Assembly: GCA_000827265.1 (NCBI GenBank)
Contig: KN834793.1
Span: 385,533-449,532 of the forward strand
From: Collybiopsis luxurians FD-317 M1
Lineage: Eukaryota > Basidiomycota > Agaricomycetes > Agaricales > Omphalotaceae
DNA: 64,000 nucleotides
Direction: 5' to 3'
Shown in pieces: positions 34,668 to 45,647 of the stretch. The position numbers were made by a program, and so were the translations under genes. Each line of letters starts with the position of its first letter. Within the stretch, counting starts at the first letter, position 1. The notes beneath the pieces were generated by a model that worked only from the letters and a program-made list of their open reading frames with translations, did not search any database and was not told the DNA's origin.

Positions 34668-36196
34668 ATGGAGCCCCAAGAAGCATTGGATAACAAGGTG
34701 TTTGAAGTCAAAGTTCTGAGCGGAGATACGTTTTTAACTCCCACTGGAGTAAATGGGTCTAGCAGCGCAGCTAACGGGGATGTGCTAGAGTCGAGCCACG
34801 ATGGGCCATTTACCGGGAAGGTTACATGTTCGGTTCCAGTCAGTGAGTATTCGACCTATGCCGCCTTTTAGTGAACTGAACGTGCTTGGCAGATGTAGCA
34901 GGAAAGGAATTGGTTGCTGTTGGGTGCGCGAAAGGTGTCTGGATTGGGTTCAGGCATGACCCCAAGTGTGCGCCGCTCTCCGTTGAGGACGATACTCTGA
35001 CGAACGGCTAATTGTTGATAGCTATGCGGCGCGTACTACTTCTGAAGATGGTCTCACGATGTGCGATGTTAGAAGATTATGGTATTTTCTTGGTGCTGGC
35101 TAATAAGGTATAGTTCCTGTATCTTTTACAGTCGATTGAGCGATTCTAAGTGCCTTGCAGCAACTATTCGCATACCAGATCGAAGCGTTAGTACCTTCAT
35201 CGTACCCCCCCGCAAACATCTCGCAACCGGTAAAAAAGCTCAATGGCACCCAGGACGTACAATTCTTCACAGTTGGGACTCTACTCGGGCGAACGCTCGT
35301 CATATATAAGTGTAAGAGAGGGGTGAGTAGAATGTCATCCCGCTTGTATTCCCATTGACTCATATTTCATAACTCCTCCAGCTGGACAGCATCTTCTATG
35401 CACTCGAACCGGCTAGCCAAAAGATCAGCGAGCTTTCTCCCAAGTATGCGTGGTTCAAAATCTATAAGGTGGATACTGCGCATTCAACTGGATATTCCAT
35501 TACTGACTCTTCTTTTTTATAAGGATTTTTTCGTACCCTATGAATCGTATGACTTGACATTCTTGACGGCAAAGATTGCGATTCTGGGCTCAAAGGGTTT
35601 TGAGATCATGGATTTGAATGAGTTCGTATCTTTTTCGTCAATAGCTATTTGCTCTGCAATTTTTTTCTTGCTTAGTTTCGAAACTGTGACAATTCCACAG
35701 CGGGACGAATCTCAGTTAGGATACCTTGCCAAACGCTGCGAGGAATGTCGACCCATTGGGATATTCGAGTCGGCGGAGGATGAGTTCTTGTTGTGCTATA
35801 ATGGTACGCAAAAACTGTTTACCTCTTCGAATCTACTGACCCCCTTTCCGTTTCGCAGAATTTGGCGTGTACGTTGACAAACACGGAGACCCAATTCGGG
35901 CTGAAGGAATCATTGAATGGGAAGGCAATGCCGAACGATTCGCTATCCATTCCCGGTATATTCTCCTTTTCGACTCCCGTTTTATCGAAATCCGAAGTCT
36001 TGAAACTGGTCGCCTAGCGCAAATCATCCCCGGCAGCGATATTCGCTGCATCTCGGATGGGCGCAGGGTAAGCTCACTCAGCGCTCTCCAAGCTGCTCAG
36101 GTTCATGCTGTCATGAACGTTCAAGAGATTGTAGGCGGACCTGAACCCCGTGCGATTGTACAGCAAGTCATTGAATTCCTGCCGACTGTTCCATAG
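34668..36196 (+). CDS. Stand-alone CNH-domain gene B (N-terminally truncated RhoGEF copy)
   Basis: A new ATG at 34668 (MEPQEALDNKVFEVKV) opens a multi-exon frame that matches only the CNH half of the neighbouring GEFs. Landmarks are TFLTPTGVNGSS, GCAKGVWIGFRHDPK, AMLEDYGIFLVLANK, AYQIEALVPSS, TVGTLLGRTLVIYK, KIAILGSKGFEIMDLNEF, TIPQRDESQL, EDEFLLCYN, FGVYVDKHGDP and ETGRLAQIIPGSDIRC, ending TAG 36194-36196. No stop or frameshift was found in the exons traced, unlike copy C. The DH and PH parts are gone. A stand-alone CNH could compete for the partners that CNH domains bind, but that is inference. It could also be a transcriptionally silent remnant that happens to be open. Confidence 0.65.
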
Positions 36197-36549
36197 ACGC
36201 GTTGGATGGTAGAGACGAGGCAGGAACAGGAGCGTCGGGCCCTCAACTGACAGCTGAGCGGTATTTGAATGCTCAGGTACAAATTGCATCTATCGTAGCT
36301 TTGGTATTGACGTTGTAAAGGTTGTGGATCAAGCCGGACCCGGAGAGGCGGAGGTTTGCTATACTATCTTTATCTGATTTTAAACTTTGCAATTACTCAT
36401 GTTATCCAGACTTCGCTTTTGAATTGCGTAAACAGTCGTGCTTGTACTGAGTATGTATCGATACAATGATACTATTGGTGTACCTCTGATGATGTACTTC
36501 GAGCATCCAAATTAGCGCTTCGTCCGTGACGGCTATCGCAACTTCCCGC

Positions 36550-39037
36550 TCATCCGCTGCGTCTAGGTCGTACTCTGAAAATAAATTTCCTCTTCATCGA
36601 CTGAATCGAGCAGCGGGGATCAAAATAACAATGTCCTAGCAGAGCCTTCAAACCCTCCTTGTCGGTATCAATCGTATGACTAGGTAAAATTCAAAATTAC
36701 ATATATATGTTGTCAAAAGAGGGAAGAACGAAAACCACTCACACTCTCTTTAGATGGTGGTCCAACTTGCTAAGCACGAGACGTACATTACAATGAGCAC
36801 ACGAGACCTTTTCAGCAAGGATGTGTTGTTCATTTTGTTCCTTTTCGTCAGCCAAAATGGTGGCAGTTTTTGCGCCGAACGAGTTGATACTGAAAGTATG
36901 ATTCGTACGGTGAGATAGCTATCCAAGAGAAAAGTATATGTCAATTGAACAAGGAGATACCTCGACAGAAAAAGCATGCTACGTACCAGACGAGGCCACC
37001 GCATAAAGTACCGTCCGTGATTCATCTCACAAGTGGTACATTCGATAAGAGGATGTGCCGAGAACAGGTCTTGTACGGTTGCAGTACTAGGATCCAGGGA
37101 ACAACTTTCCAGAACGGTTCGGAACGTTTGGGATTTGGCCTGGCTATAGATGAGTTTTGTAGGCGTCCACCGACCCCGGATGCGAGGATGAGCATAATTC
37201 TTGAATGTCTGCATCCGTTTATCGAGGAGTTTGTTGGAGGATTGAATCTGGAGGCAGCAATTATGGTAGAACATTCGGGGATAGTGCATCCCCCGATGAC
37301 ATTCGGTACATTCAAAAACCGTTGCAGCTAGGTGCAAGTCAGACTCGGGGGGGGAGGCGAACCCGGAAGCTCGCAAAATTTCTATGAGCTCCTGAATTTT
37401 CTCAAATCGCCAAGTGTCAATAAAATCTTGGAGATTTTCTGTAATATGCTTTTGAATAGCTTCATCAGTTATAGAATCCTCGATGGGAGTTTCCCAAATC
37501 GTATCTTCCACGGGCGGACTGGTAAGAATGTCACCTATGGAAGGGATCGGATTTCGGTGATCCATTCCTCCCAGAGTTCGAACATATTGCCGCTCGAAAC
37601 TCCTATACCGGGAAGTAACGATCTCTTCCTTTTCTATGGCTAATCGGCTCTTCTTGTGCTGGGATAACAGGTTCACTAACTGGGGCTTCATCGTATTCCA
37701 TGCTGAATCCAATAATATCAGTTGCTCAAAAATCTGGGTTTGACGAGTAGACATACCATAGTCCGTTAGCCTTTCCGGCCGTTTTACCAGCTGATGATGA
37801 AGAAAGGGTGATCTTTCAGGGTGATGACCATCCACTATCTTTTGCGCCTCATCCCGCCATCCGATTTTTTCAAGTTGAGAGAGGATGCTAGTAAAACAAC
37901 TGAAGCCAAGTTTTCAACACGGCTAATATGTAACACGCACTCATCAAGGCGCGCCCTTTCCATGTTTTTGATCCATGCCTTGCAGAGATTCGAATGCTAA
38001 CGGGAAAAGTCAACCGCGAAAGAATCAGATACGATTCTCAGCTTACCCTTCTTAGATCTTGATGTTCGGTCTCTTTTCGCAAGATCCACTCCTTTCGCTC
38101 CTTTTTAGTTTCCAGAGATTCATATTCCTTTTTGAGTTGTGAGGCTAATCGGCTGCTAGAGATATAACCTATGCGGTGGCCCGGAAGTGAAATAAGCTCT
38201 GTCGGCAAGATGTCTTCGCGGTGACGATATCGGCGCGGTTGTTGAAACTTGAATTCACTGCTCCAGAGAGGCAGACTGTAAACGGACTATTGAGATTAAT
38301 AGATTTACGCGGAGAGGGACGACATACGCCTCGCGTGCAGTAGCCACACAAGCATCACAAACTCGCATACGCAAAGACCAAAAAATAGTTTCGCAGTCAT
38401 CTTTCGTGTCTTCGCAGACCTAAATTATCATTACACAAATTGAGAGTTTTGTAATCCTGATCTCGGAATGAAGTGCCTACATGACAATAGTTTTCGAAAA
38501 GGAGTTGAGCGTATTGGGGTTCATTCTTGTCCTTTGGAGGCGGAGGGAGTCCTGGAAGATTTTCGCGGGAACTGCGCCATACCGTGATGGAAGTCTTGCT
38601 CATCAAGATATTTCGAAGGTTTTTAGATGTTCTAGCGAGACGAAGAAGATCGCTTGGATCGAGGTAGCAGAAAATCTTTGAGACAAATGTATAAGAACCT
38701 CGTGTTAGCGCCACACGACGAAAAACAAAAGACCTGCACATACCTCGAAAACCACATCCAAAGGGATGTCCCAAGTCAATCTCTCCAACAGTGCGAACTT
38801 ACCCCGGACTTTTCTAAAATGCTCAGGCATCCGTAGCCTCTTGTTGCGAGACGCTGTCGTAGTCGACGTGGATGAGATTTTTCTCGACCTTTTCCGTGGT
38901 CTCAAAGCTTCTGGGTCCATGTCGCAGTCTGAACTGCTGTCGATTGCAGCATCGACGTCGACAGGGGCATCTACCGCCGAGATAGGAATGCTGTCTGGCA
39001 CAAGCCGCTGAGAGATCCTTTGGGACCGTCGCGGCAT
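36550..39037 (-). CDS. F-box protein B
   Basis: Starts MPRRSQRISQRLVPD at 39037 and ends with the motif EGLKALLGHCYFDPR then TGA (36550-36552). It has the same plan as F-box A: basic N-terminus (LRPRKRSRK), F-box split by a short intron (LLERLTWDIPLDVVFE | IFCYLDPSDLLRLARTS), RSSRENLPGLPPPP, cysteine pairs CEDTKDDCETIFWSLRMRVC, VFECTECHRGMHYPR, FYHNCCLQ and ECTTCEM. Its first intron has a normal GT donor. No broken frame was seen in the long exon 36995-37700 or the F-box exon. It is divergent to GEF C with a 274 bp shared promoter. A substrate-recognition subunit of an SCF ligase is the likely role; the target is unknown. Confidence 0.82.
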
Positions 39038-39311
39038 TGAGATTCGAGATATATTGGTTTTGATTTAGTGGTCGCGAATGAATGAAGGCAAGGAACAGTG
39101 ATTACTCGCAAGGCGATGCTGACTCATTAGACGCGCTGGCACGTGACTTGGAAATTACATTGCACCCGTTTCATCATGATCCTGATCAGCTTGCACTGGC
39201 CTTGGACTACGCAACACTTTTCACTGCTCGACGCTGAGCATCATATTTCCGAACCCACTAATCTACCTTTACTAAGCCATCACCAGGGTTCTTAGCTCTT
39301 AAGTTGCAATA

Positions 39312-42300
39312 ATGCCTCATAACCAACCTTCTTCGCCCGTCCTCGGCGACCAGGATTTGCAACAGATCTACGAACAGGTTTCTGCTGGATTCGATTCAGA
39401 GGAAGATGATACTTTAACAACGAATATCGAAAGTAGCTCAATTACTTCCCGTAACTCTACTTTCTCGGCCGATTTCTCCTTTTTTACCGCGGAGTCACAG
39501 CCAAGAACCGGTAATAATTACGAAAAATTATCGGAAGCTCCAGCGGACAAGGATAAGGAGGGCGACGCGACGATCCATAGTACGTACGCTGCCCATCCAT
39601 TTCGAGAGTCTACCTCTAGTTATCAGCACCGTCATCGGAACAGTGATTTCTCCTACGATGATTTTCTCATCTCTCCGGAATCTCCTGTATCGACCGCTGC
39701 AGCGAAGAAACCGTGGAAGGACACTGTACCGGAGGGTGTGCTAAGTCGGATAGGTGAAGAGGAAGTGAATAGGCAGGTGGAAATACATGACTTGGTAGCG
39801 AAAGAGACAGAATATCTCGAGCAGCTGATTATTCTCGAGACGGATTTCTTGAGGCCGTTGACGGAGTGGGTGAAGAAGAAGGAAGATGAGCGGGAAAGAG
39901 AACAAGCAGATGTCGGACGTATTACTTCGGCATCGAATTACTTGCCGCTTTTGCGATTTTCCCCTGCGTTGCATTTCCTTCTCAGGATTTTAAACTTCCT
40001 CATTGCTTCTCATACGCGTCTTCTCGAGGATCTGCACGCGCGTGAGTCGCAGCACGGGATTATCGAACAAATCGGGGATCTCTATCTCGAGAGGGCGGCC
40101 GGAGAATGGAAAGCTGGGTGGGGGAATGGATGGGTTGAGGGGAAAGGATTTGTTAGTGGTGGAGGAGAATGGACGGGCGACAGTGGGTACGATGAGTGGG
40201 TCGCGGTGTGGACCACATCTGGGCTGGGGGGACTGAATATTTTCAGTGATAATAATAAAAGTGGGATGTGGGGAAGCGAAGAGTGGAAAGCGGTCGTGGC
40301 GGAGCAAATGAGGGTGCATCAAATGACGGGTGCTATCGTGGACGAAAGGGGGAGAACTAGATATACGACGTTTTTGACAACGGATTCGGTCCCCGATATC
40401 GATTTGAAGAGGTTCTCGGAACTTCTCGTGCTTCCCGTTACGCATTTTCAATTGTACCCTTCCTTCTTCTCCACCATCCTCTCATCTTATTACGACGTGA
40501 CATCTGCACCGGCTGCTGCTTCTTCACCCAGCGGCAGCTCGACCGATCCTGCAGCGCGCAAGGATAGCAAGCATCAGGGAGGGAAGGAAAAGGGAAGGGA
40601 AGAAAATCCCGATGAGTCATATCTCCGAGAAGCTATTCGGGCGATGAGGGCATTGTGGGGGTATGCAAAGGTGAAGACGTTCCAGATGAGCATGAACATT
40701 GAGGCGAGTGAGAATAACGGTGGAAAAGGATCTATGGGGGATGCGGCAGTCAAATGGGAGTGGTTTGATTTGACGTCGGAGGAGGAGAGGAAGGAGATTG
40801 GGAAGGCCGAGATGAAGAGGCAGGCGTGGGTCTTTTGTTAATTTTGCAGTGTGAAGTTCGAAATTGACTTTGTGGTTGGATAGGATCATCTTCGAACTTA
40901 TAAAGGGCGAGATGAGGTATGTGAGGGATTTGGAGAATGTCGAACATGTATGTGTGCTTCATCTTTTTTTTATCTACTTGAGCTGAGCTTCTTCGCAGAT
41001 ATACATTGCCCCTCTACAAAACGCGTCTACCTCTGTAAACCCCATTACACCTGCCGAGCGATTACCTCAATTCATTCAGTCCGTTTTCAGTAACATTAAT
41101 GCCCTACACTCACATCACCTCCGCCTACTGCAATCTCTCTTCCGAATTCAATACGATGAGAAACCAACCATTCGCTCAATCTCTGCACCGATTCTCGATG
41201 CCGCTCTCAACTGGCGCGAAGCTTACACGGAATACATCCCCAACTACCCCATTGCGACGTACACCATCGACTCTGAGATGCGAATCAATCAGGCGTTCAG
41301 AGAGTTTGTCCAGCGGTGTACGCGGCATCCGGATGCACATAGGCTCGATATGAAGAATTTCATTAATCGACCTATTCCGAGATTACTGCGACACGAGTTG
41401 TTGTTGAAGGGTATCCTCGAGGAGACCCCGTCTGGGCCACTGGGTGTTCCCGGCTCAAGTCGGCAGGGCGCCTCGTCTTCCCGTGGCTTGAATGGGGAGC
41501 ATGAGGATCATACGGCGATACCACAGGTCCTCGACGTTATTCGTCGATTGGGTAAAGATACTGAGCCGGGTGTGGTTAGTGCGAAGAGTAAGGTTGAGTT
41601 GTGGAGGTATATTGAAGGGTTGGCGTTCAGCAGGGAGAATGGATTGATATGGACTGGCTGGATGAGCATAGGAGTTTGATTTATTCGGGTAAGCTGCTAA
41701 GACAGACGGATGGATTGGAGCGGGATAGATGGACCGAGTTGTATGTGCTATCGTTTGGTAATTATCATGAGTATCGGCGTTGCGATCGGACGGGGGAATG
41801 GATGTTATTTTCTGCAGTGGTTATGATAAAGGTCAAGGAGCACGACGAAGGGAGGAAGTACCGTGTCGATCGTAGAGTCCGTATTGTCTTTTTATCTCAT
41901 TGGATAGCTCTAATCTGTTTATCTGCAGCCAATTCCTCTCGACCTTTTGACTATCGACAGTCTCACAGATGCTCCTGTTCAACGAAGCCCTTACCCCAGT
42001 CGTTTGACTATCGACAGCCTCACAGATGTTCCTGTTCAACGAAACACCGACCGCAGCATTTTCCAGTTTCCGTTTGAAGGACGGATTGGGTCGGGCCAAT
42101 ACTCCTCCTGAGTTATTTGGTTTCTTTTTCCAATCAATTTACACCCTCTTGGCGGCATAGCTGCTCAATCAAAGAGTATCCTCTCCAAAACCTCATCAAC
42201 AGGTCTCCTCCCGGCTCTTTCACCTTCGGCCTTCAGTCTATCTCCAAATCTATACGCTGAATCTGAAAGAGTGCGCACAGAGTGGCGCGCGAAGCTCCAA

Positions 42301-43882
42301 GAAGCATCAACCCATAGAGCAACTCAAGGAAATAACAAGGTGTTTGAAGTCAAGCTTCTAGGCGGAGATACATTTTTAACTCGTGATGGAGAGGATGGGT
42401 CTAGCAACGGATCTTATGGGGATGTGCTGGACTCGACCTACTGCCGGTCATTTACTGGAAAAGTCACATGCTCCGCTACCTTTAGGGAGTATTTGTCTTC
42501 TTCTGCAATCCAGTAGACTGAATGTGTCTCACAGATACCGCAGATAGAAGAGAATTGGTCGCTGTTGAGTGTGCGGAAGGTGTCTGGATTGGGTTCAGGC
42601 ATGTCCCTAACTGTGCGTTGCTCTGCTGAGGAAGGACGGGATCCTGACTGACAGTCAAATCTTGATAGCTATGTGGCACGTTCTACATCTCTAGCTGGTC
42701 TCACAATGTGCGGTGTTGGGAGATTATGGTCTTTTCTTGGTGCTGGCTGATAAGGTATGGTTTTTATATGCTCGAAGGGACAATTCTAAACACCTGACAG
42801 CAATTATTTGCGTACCTTATCGACGCGCTCGTACCTTCATCACCCCTTACAGCCAATGTCTCGCAAGTCGTTCAAAAGCTCAGTGGCAGCGACGACGTGC
42901 ATTTTTTCACAGTTGGGATTCTACTCGGGCGAACACTCGTCATATATATGAGGAAGAGGGGGGTGAGTGAACGGTCATCCAGCTCTTTTTTTTCTTTAGC
43001 TTATATTTTATAACGCCTCTAGCTTGACAGCATCTTCCGTGTACTCGAACCGGTCAGCGAAAAGATCCACGAGCAGGTCAATGCCCCGTCCAGATTTGGG
43101 TCAATATCCTTCCCGCGTTCTCCCAAGTCTGAGTAGTTCAGAATCTATGGAGTGGGCATGATTCTCTTAACTTTACAACTTCAGTCGCTCAACCCTCTTC
43201 CCCCATGCCAGGATTTCTTCTTACCCTCTGAATCGTATGACTTGATCTTCCTGAAAGTAACGATTGCGATTTTGTGTTCAAAGGGTTTTGAGATCATGGA
43301 TTTGAACGAGTTTGTATCTGTTTCCTTCATCGGCCTTCGCTCTTTAATTTTTTTTTTGTTTAGCTTCAAAAGTGTGACAATTCCGCAGCGGGATGATCCT
43401 CAATTTGAATACCTTGCGAAACGGTGCGAGGCCTGTAGACCAATTGGAACGTTTAAGTCAGCGGAGGATGAGTTCTAGTTATGCTATAATGGTATGTAAA
43501 AGCTCCTTACCTCTTCAAATCTACTGACTCCTTCCGAACTGCAGAATTCGGCGTGTACGTTGACCAACACGGAAACCCAAGTCGAGCGGTAAGAATTATT
43601 GAATGGGAAGGCGATGCCGAACGAATCGCTGTCCATGCCCAGTCCATTCTCCGTTTCGACTCCCGTTTTATCGAAATCCGGAGTCTTGAAACTGGTCGCC
43701 TAGCCCAAATCATCCCTGGCAGCGACATTCGCTGCATCTGGGATGGTCGCGGGGTAAGCTCACTCAACGCTATCCAAAATGCTCAAGTTCATGCTGTAAT
43801 GAACACCCCAGAGACTGTAATCGGACTTGGACCGCGTGCGATCATACAGCAGGTGATTGAAATTTTGCCAACAGTTTCGTAG
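39312..43882 (+). pseudogene. RhoGEF/CNH copy C (DH1-DH2-PH-CNH) with multiple lesions
   Basis: Fullest architecture in the array. The first exon (from ATG 39312) has the conserved head QVSAGFDSEEDD and DH1 (VNRQVEIHDLVAKETEYLEQL to VPDIDLKRFSELLVLP). After an intron comes a canonical Rho1-type DH2 (IIFELIKGEMRYVRDLEN, FINRPIPRLLRHELLL), then PH (DEHRSLIYSGKLLRQ) and CNH (VYVDQHGNP, ETGRLAQIIPGSDIRC). Four lesions are visible against copies A and B: a one-base shift near 41648 between FSRENG and DWLDEHRS, TGA at 42109-42111, TAG at 43134-43136 and TAG at 43476-43478 (EDEF-stop-LCYN, where B reads EDEFLLCYN). A 57 bp in-frame duplication lies at 41946-42059. It probably makes no full protein, though the DH1-DH2 half is open. 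Confidence 0.8.
41946..42059 (+). repeat. 57-bp in-frame duplication in GEF copy C
   Basis: Two adjacent units, 41946-42002 and 42003-42059, each encode LTIDSLTD-PVQR. Copy A has one such unit (LLTIDRITNPPLQR). The duplication is confined to copy C and lies just before the TGA at 42109. Confidence 0.85.
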
Positions 43883-44202
43883 ACGGCGTTAGATGGTAGA
43901 AGTGCGGCAGGGACAGGAGGATCAAGCCCTAGATTGACAGCTGAGCGATATTCGAGTGCTGCAAAATTGCACTGCTGCCTAGATATTAAGGTCGCGGAGG
44001 CAGTAGGTCAAGCGAGCCCTGAAGAGGTAGAATGCAGGGCTTGCTATGCTATGTCCATCTGCAAAATGTGCACCTGGGATATCTAGATGTGTTTGTAGAT
44101 TGCATGGATAACCATGGTTGTATTTATTATGCCGCTTCAACCGGTTGACTTCAAATATTCATGGACTTATCTATTTTGCCTTAGTTATACTCTAAGTTGT
44201 AT

Positions 44203-45165
44203 CTAGCGCCTCGGATCAAAGTAATAACGTCCCGGCAGCGCTTTCGGACCCTCTTTCTCATCAGTATCAATCTCACGAGTTGTCCATTTTGAACAAAAAC
44301 TAATCATACCGTTTTCGCAAATGCTGATGAAGCACGAGATCTGGTTTTGGAAAAGGAGCATTTTGGGCTTTTCAGGAATCAGCAACCAGGATATCAATAT
44401 TGACTCGTTCAGGAAGCTGATATTGCGCGTATGGTTCATAGGGTACGCATGCCAATTGAGCAAGGAGAGGGAGGTACTTTCATGAAATCGGTACGACTAC
44501 TTGCTAGACGGGGCCACCGCATAAAGTATCGTCAACAGTTCATTTCGCAAGATGTGCGCAGTTCGAGTCTTTTACCCTAGCAATATTGCGGTCCGGAGAA
44601 CAAGCTTTCAGCGGAGAATCCGTGATTTGAGCAGGCCATAGGTGAGATTTATAAGCCTTTATACCAGCAAGAGATGAAGAGCATAATTATTCTATTTCGG
44701 CATTTGCTTATCACTGTGTTTACCAGGAGATCGAATTTTGAGGCGCAATAAAGGTAGAACACTGGGTAGATGGTGGATCTCGAATGATGTTACATTCAAA
44801 ACCCCTTTAAATTGCTCATTGAGATACTTCTTTGGTCTGGAGATGTCGTAGCGAGGCGAAGAAGGTCGCTTGGATCGAGATGACAGAAGATCTACGAGAG
44901 ATACTCATTGTTAGCTCTACACAACGAAAGAAAAAAAACCCATACATACCTCGAGAACTGTCTCTCCAATAGTGCAAACCTCCCTCGAACTTTTCTAATT
45001 CTCAGATGTCCGTCGGATCTTTGCGTGAGACACAGTGGCGGTCAACATTCCGGGCATGATCTTCTTTGGTCCCTTTCGAGCTCTCACTGTTGCATCCTGA
45101 ATCTGAACTGCCGCCAATTTCCGCACCACCTTCAGCAGAGACTTCTCCAGTTCTGACGCAGACAT
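44203..45165 (-). pseudogene. Decayed F-box gene C
   Basis: Scattered, out-of-frame matches to F-box A and B survive in the right order on the minus strand. The C-terminal block EIDTDEKEGPKALPGRYYFDP is at 44203-44280, remnants of the cysteine-rich exon at 44700-44800, an F-box relic at 44815-44900, and an N-terminal stub near 45050-45165. Frames are broken and whole exons are missing. It marks a third unit of the F-box/GEF array. Confidence 0.75.
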
Positions 45166-45400
45166 GGAGATGCGAAATATATCGGCTGATTGGGTGACTG
45201 CCCGTGAACGGCGCGTTGACACGCGTTTTCAAAACTCGGAATTGGCAAGCAGAATTTTTAGAGTTCGGGGTAGGCTACATACGAGTAACGAAGAAACAAC
45301 GACAAAAGTGTCCGACACTGACATTGACAATCAACAGTCCGTCCGTCCAACGGATAGGAAAAAGGAAGGAAGGATGGGGAGAGCTTGATGGGACCGTTCC

Positions 45401-45647
45401 ACACACACACACATGAATGAGAAGTGCAAAGTAGAAGGGTAAAAAACGGAGAAGAGAAACGTAACAAAACGAGTCGATTCGTAAACAATGAAAAAAAATT
45501 GATAAAGAAAATGAAAATGAAATGATATTATATGCCAGAAGACGGAAAACTAGTCAGATAAACAAAAAAAATGTAAAGAATCGGAGTCCGTAGATGCAAG
45601 AATGAGTGGATGAATGAATGAATGAATGAACACTATCCACAGATCCA
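45401..45647. repeat. Microsatellites in the oxidase 3' flank
   Basis: A CA run lies near 45401-45413 and a GAATGAAT tetranucleotide run at about 45602-45630. Both lie just past the stop codon of the minus-strand oxidase, in its probable 3' UTR. Confidence 0.7.

Noticed and set aside
34361..34744. 127-residue minus frame between GEF A and gene B
   Set aside because: Overlaps the 5' end of CNH gene B and has no recognisable motif.
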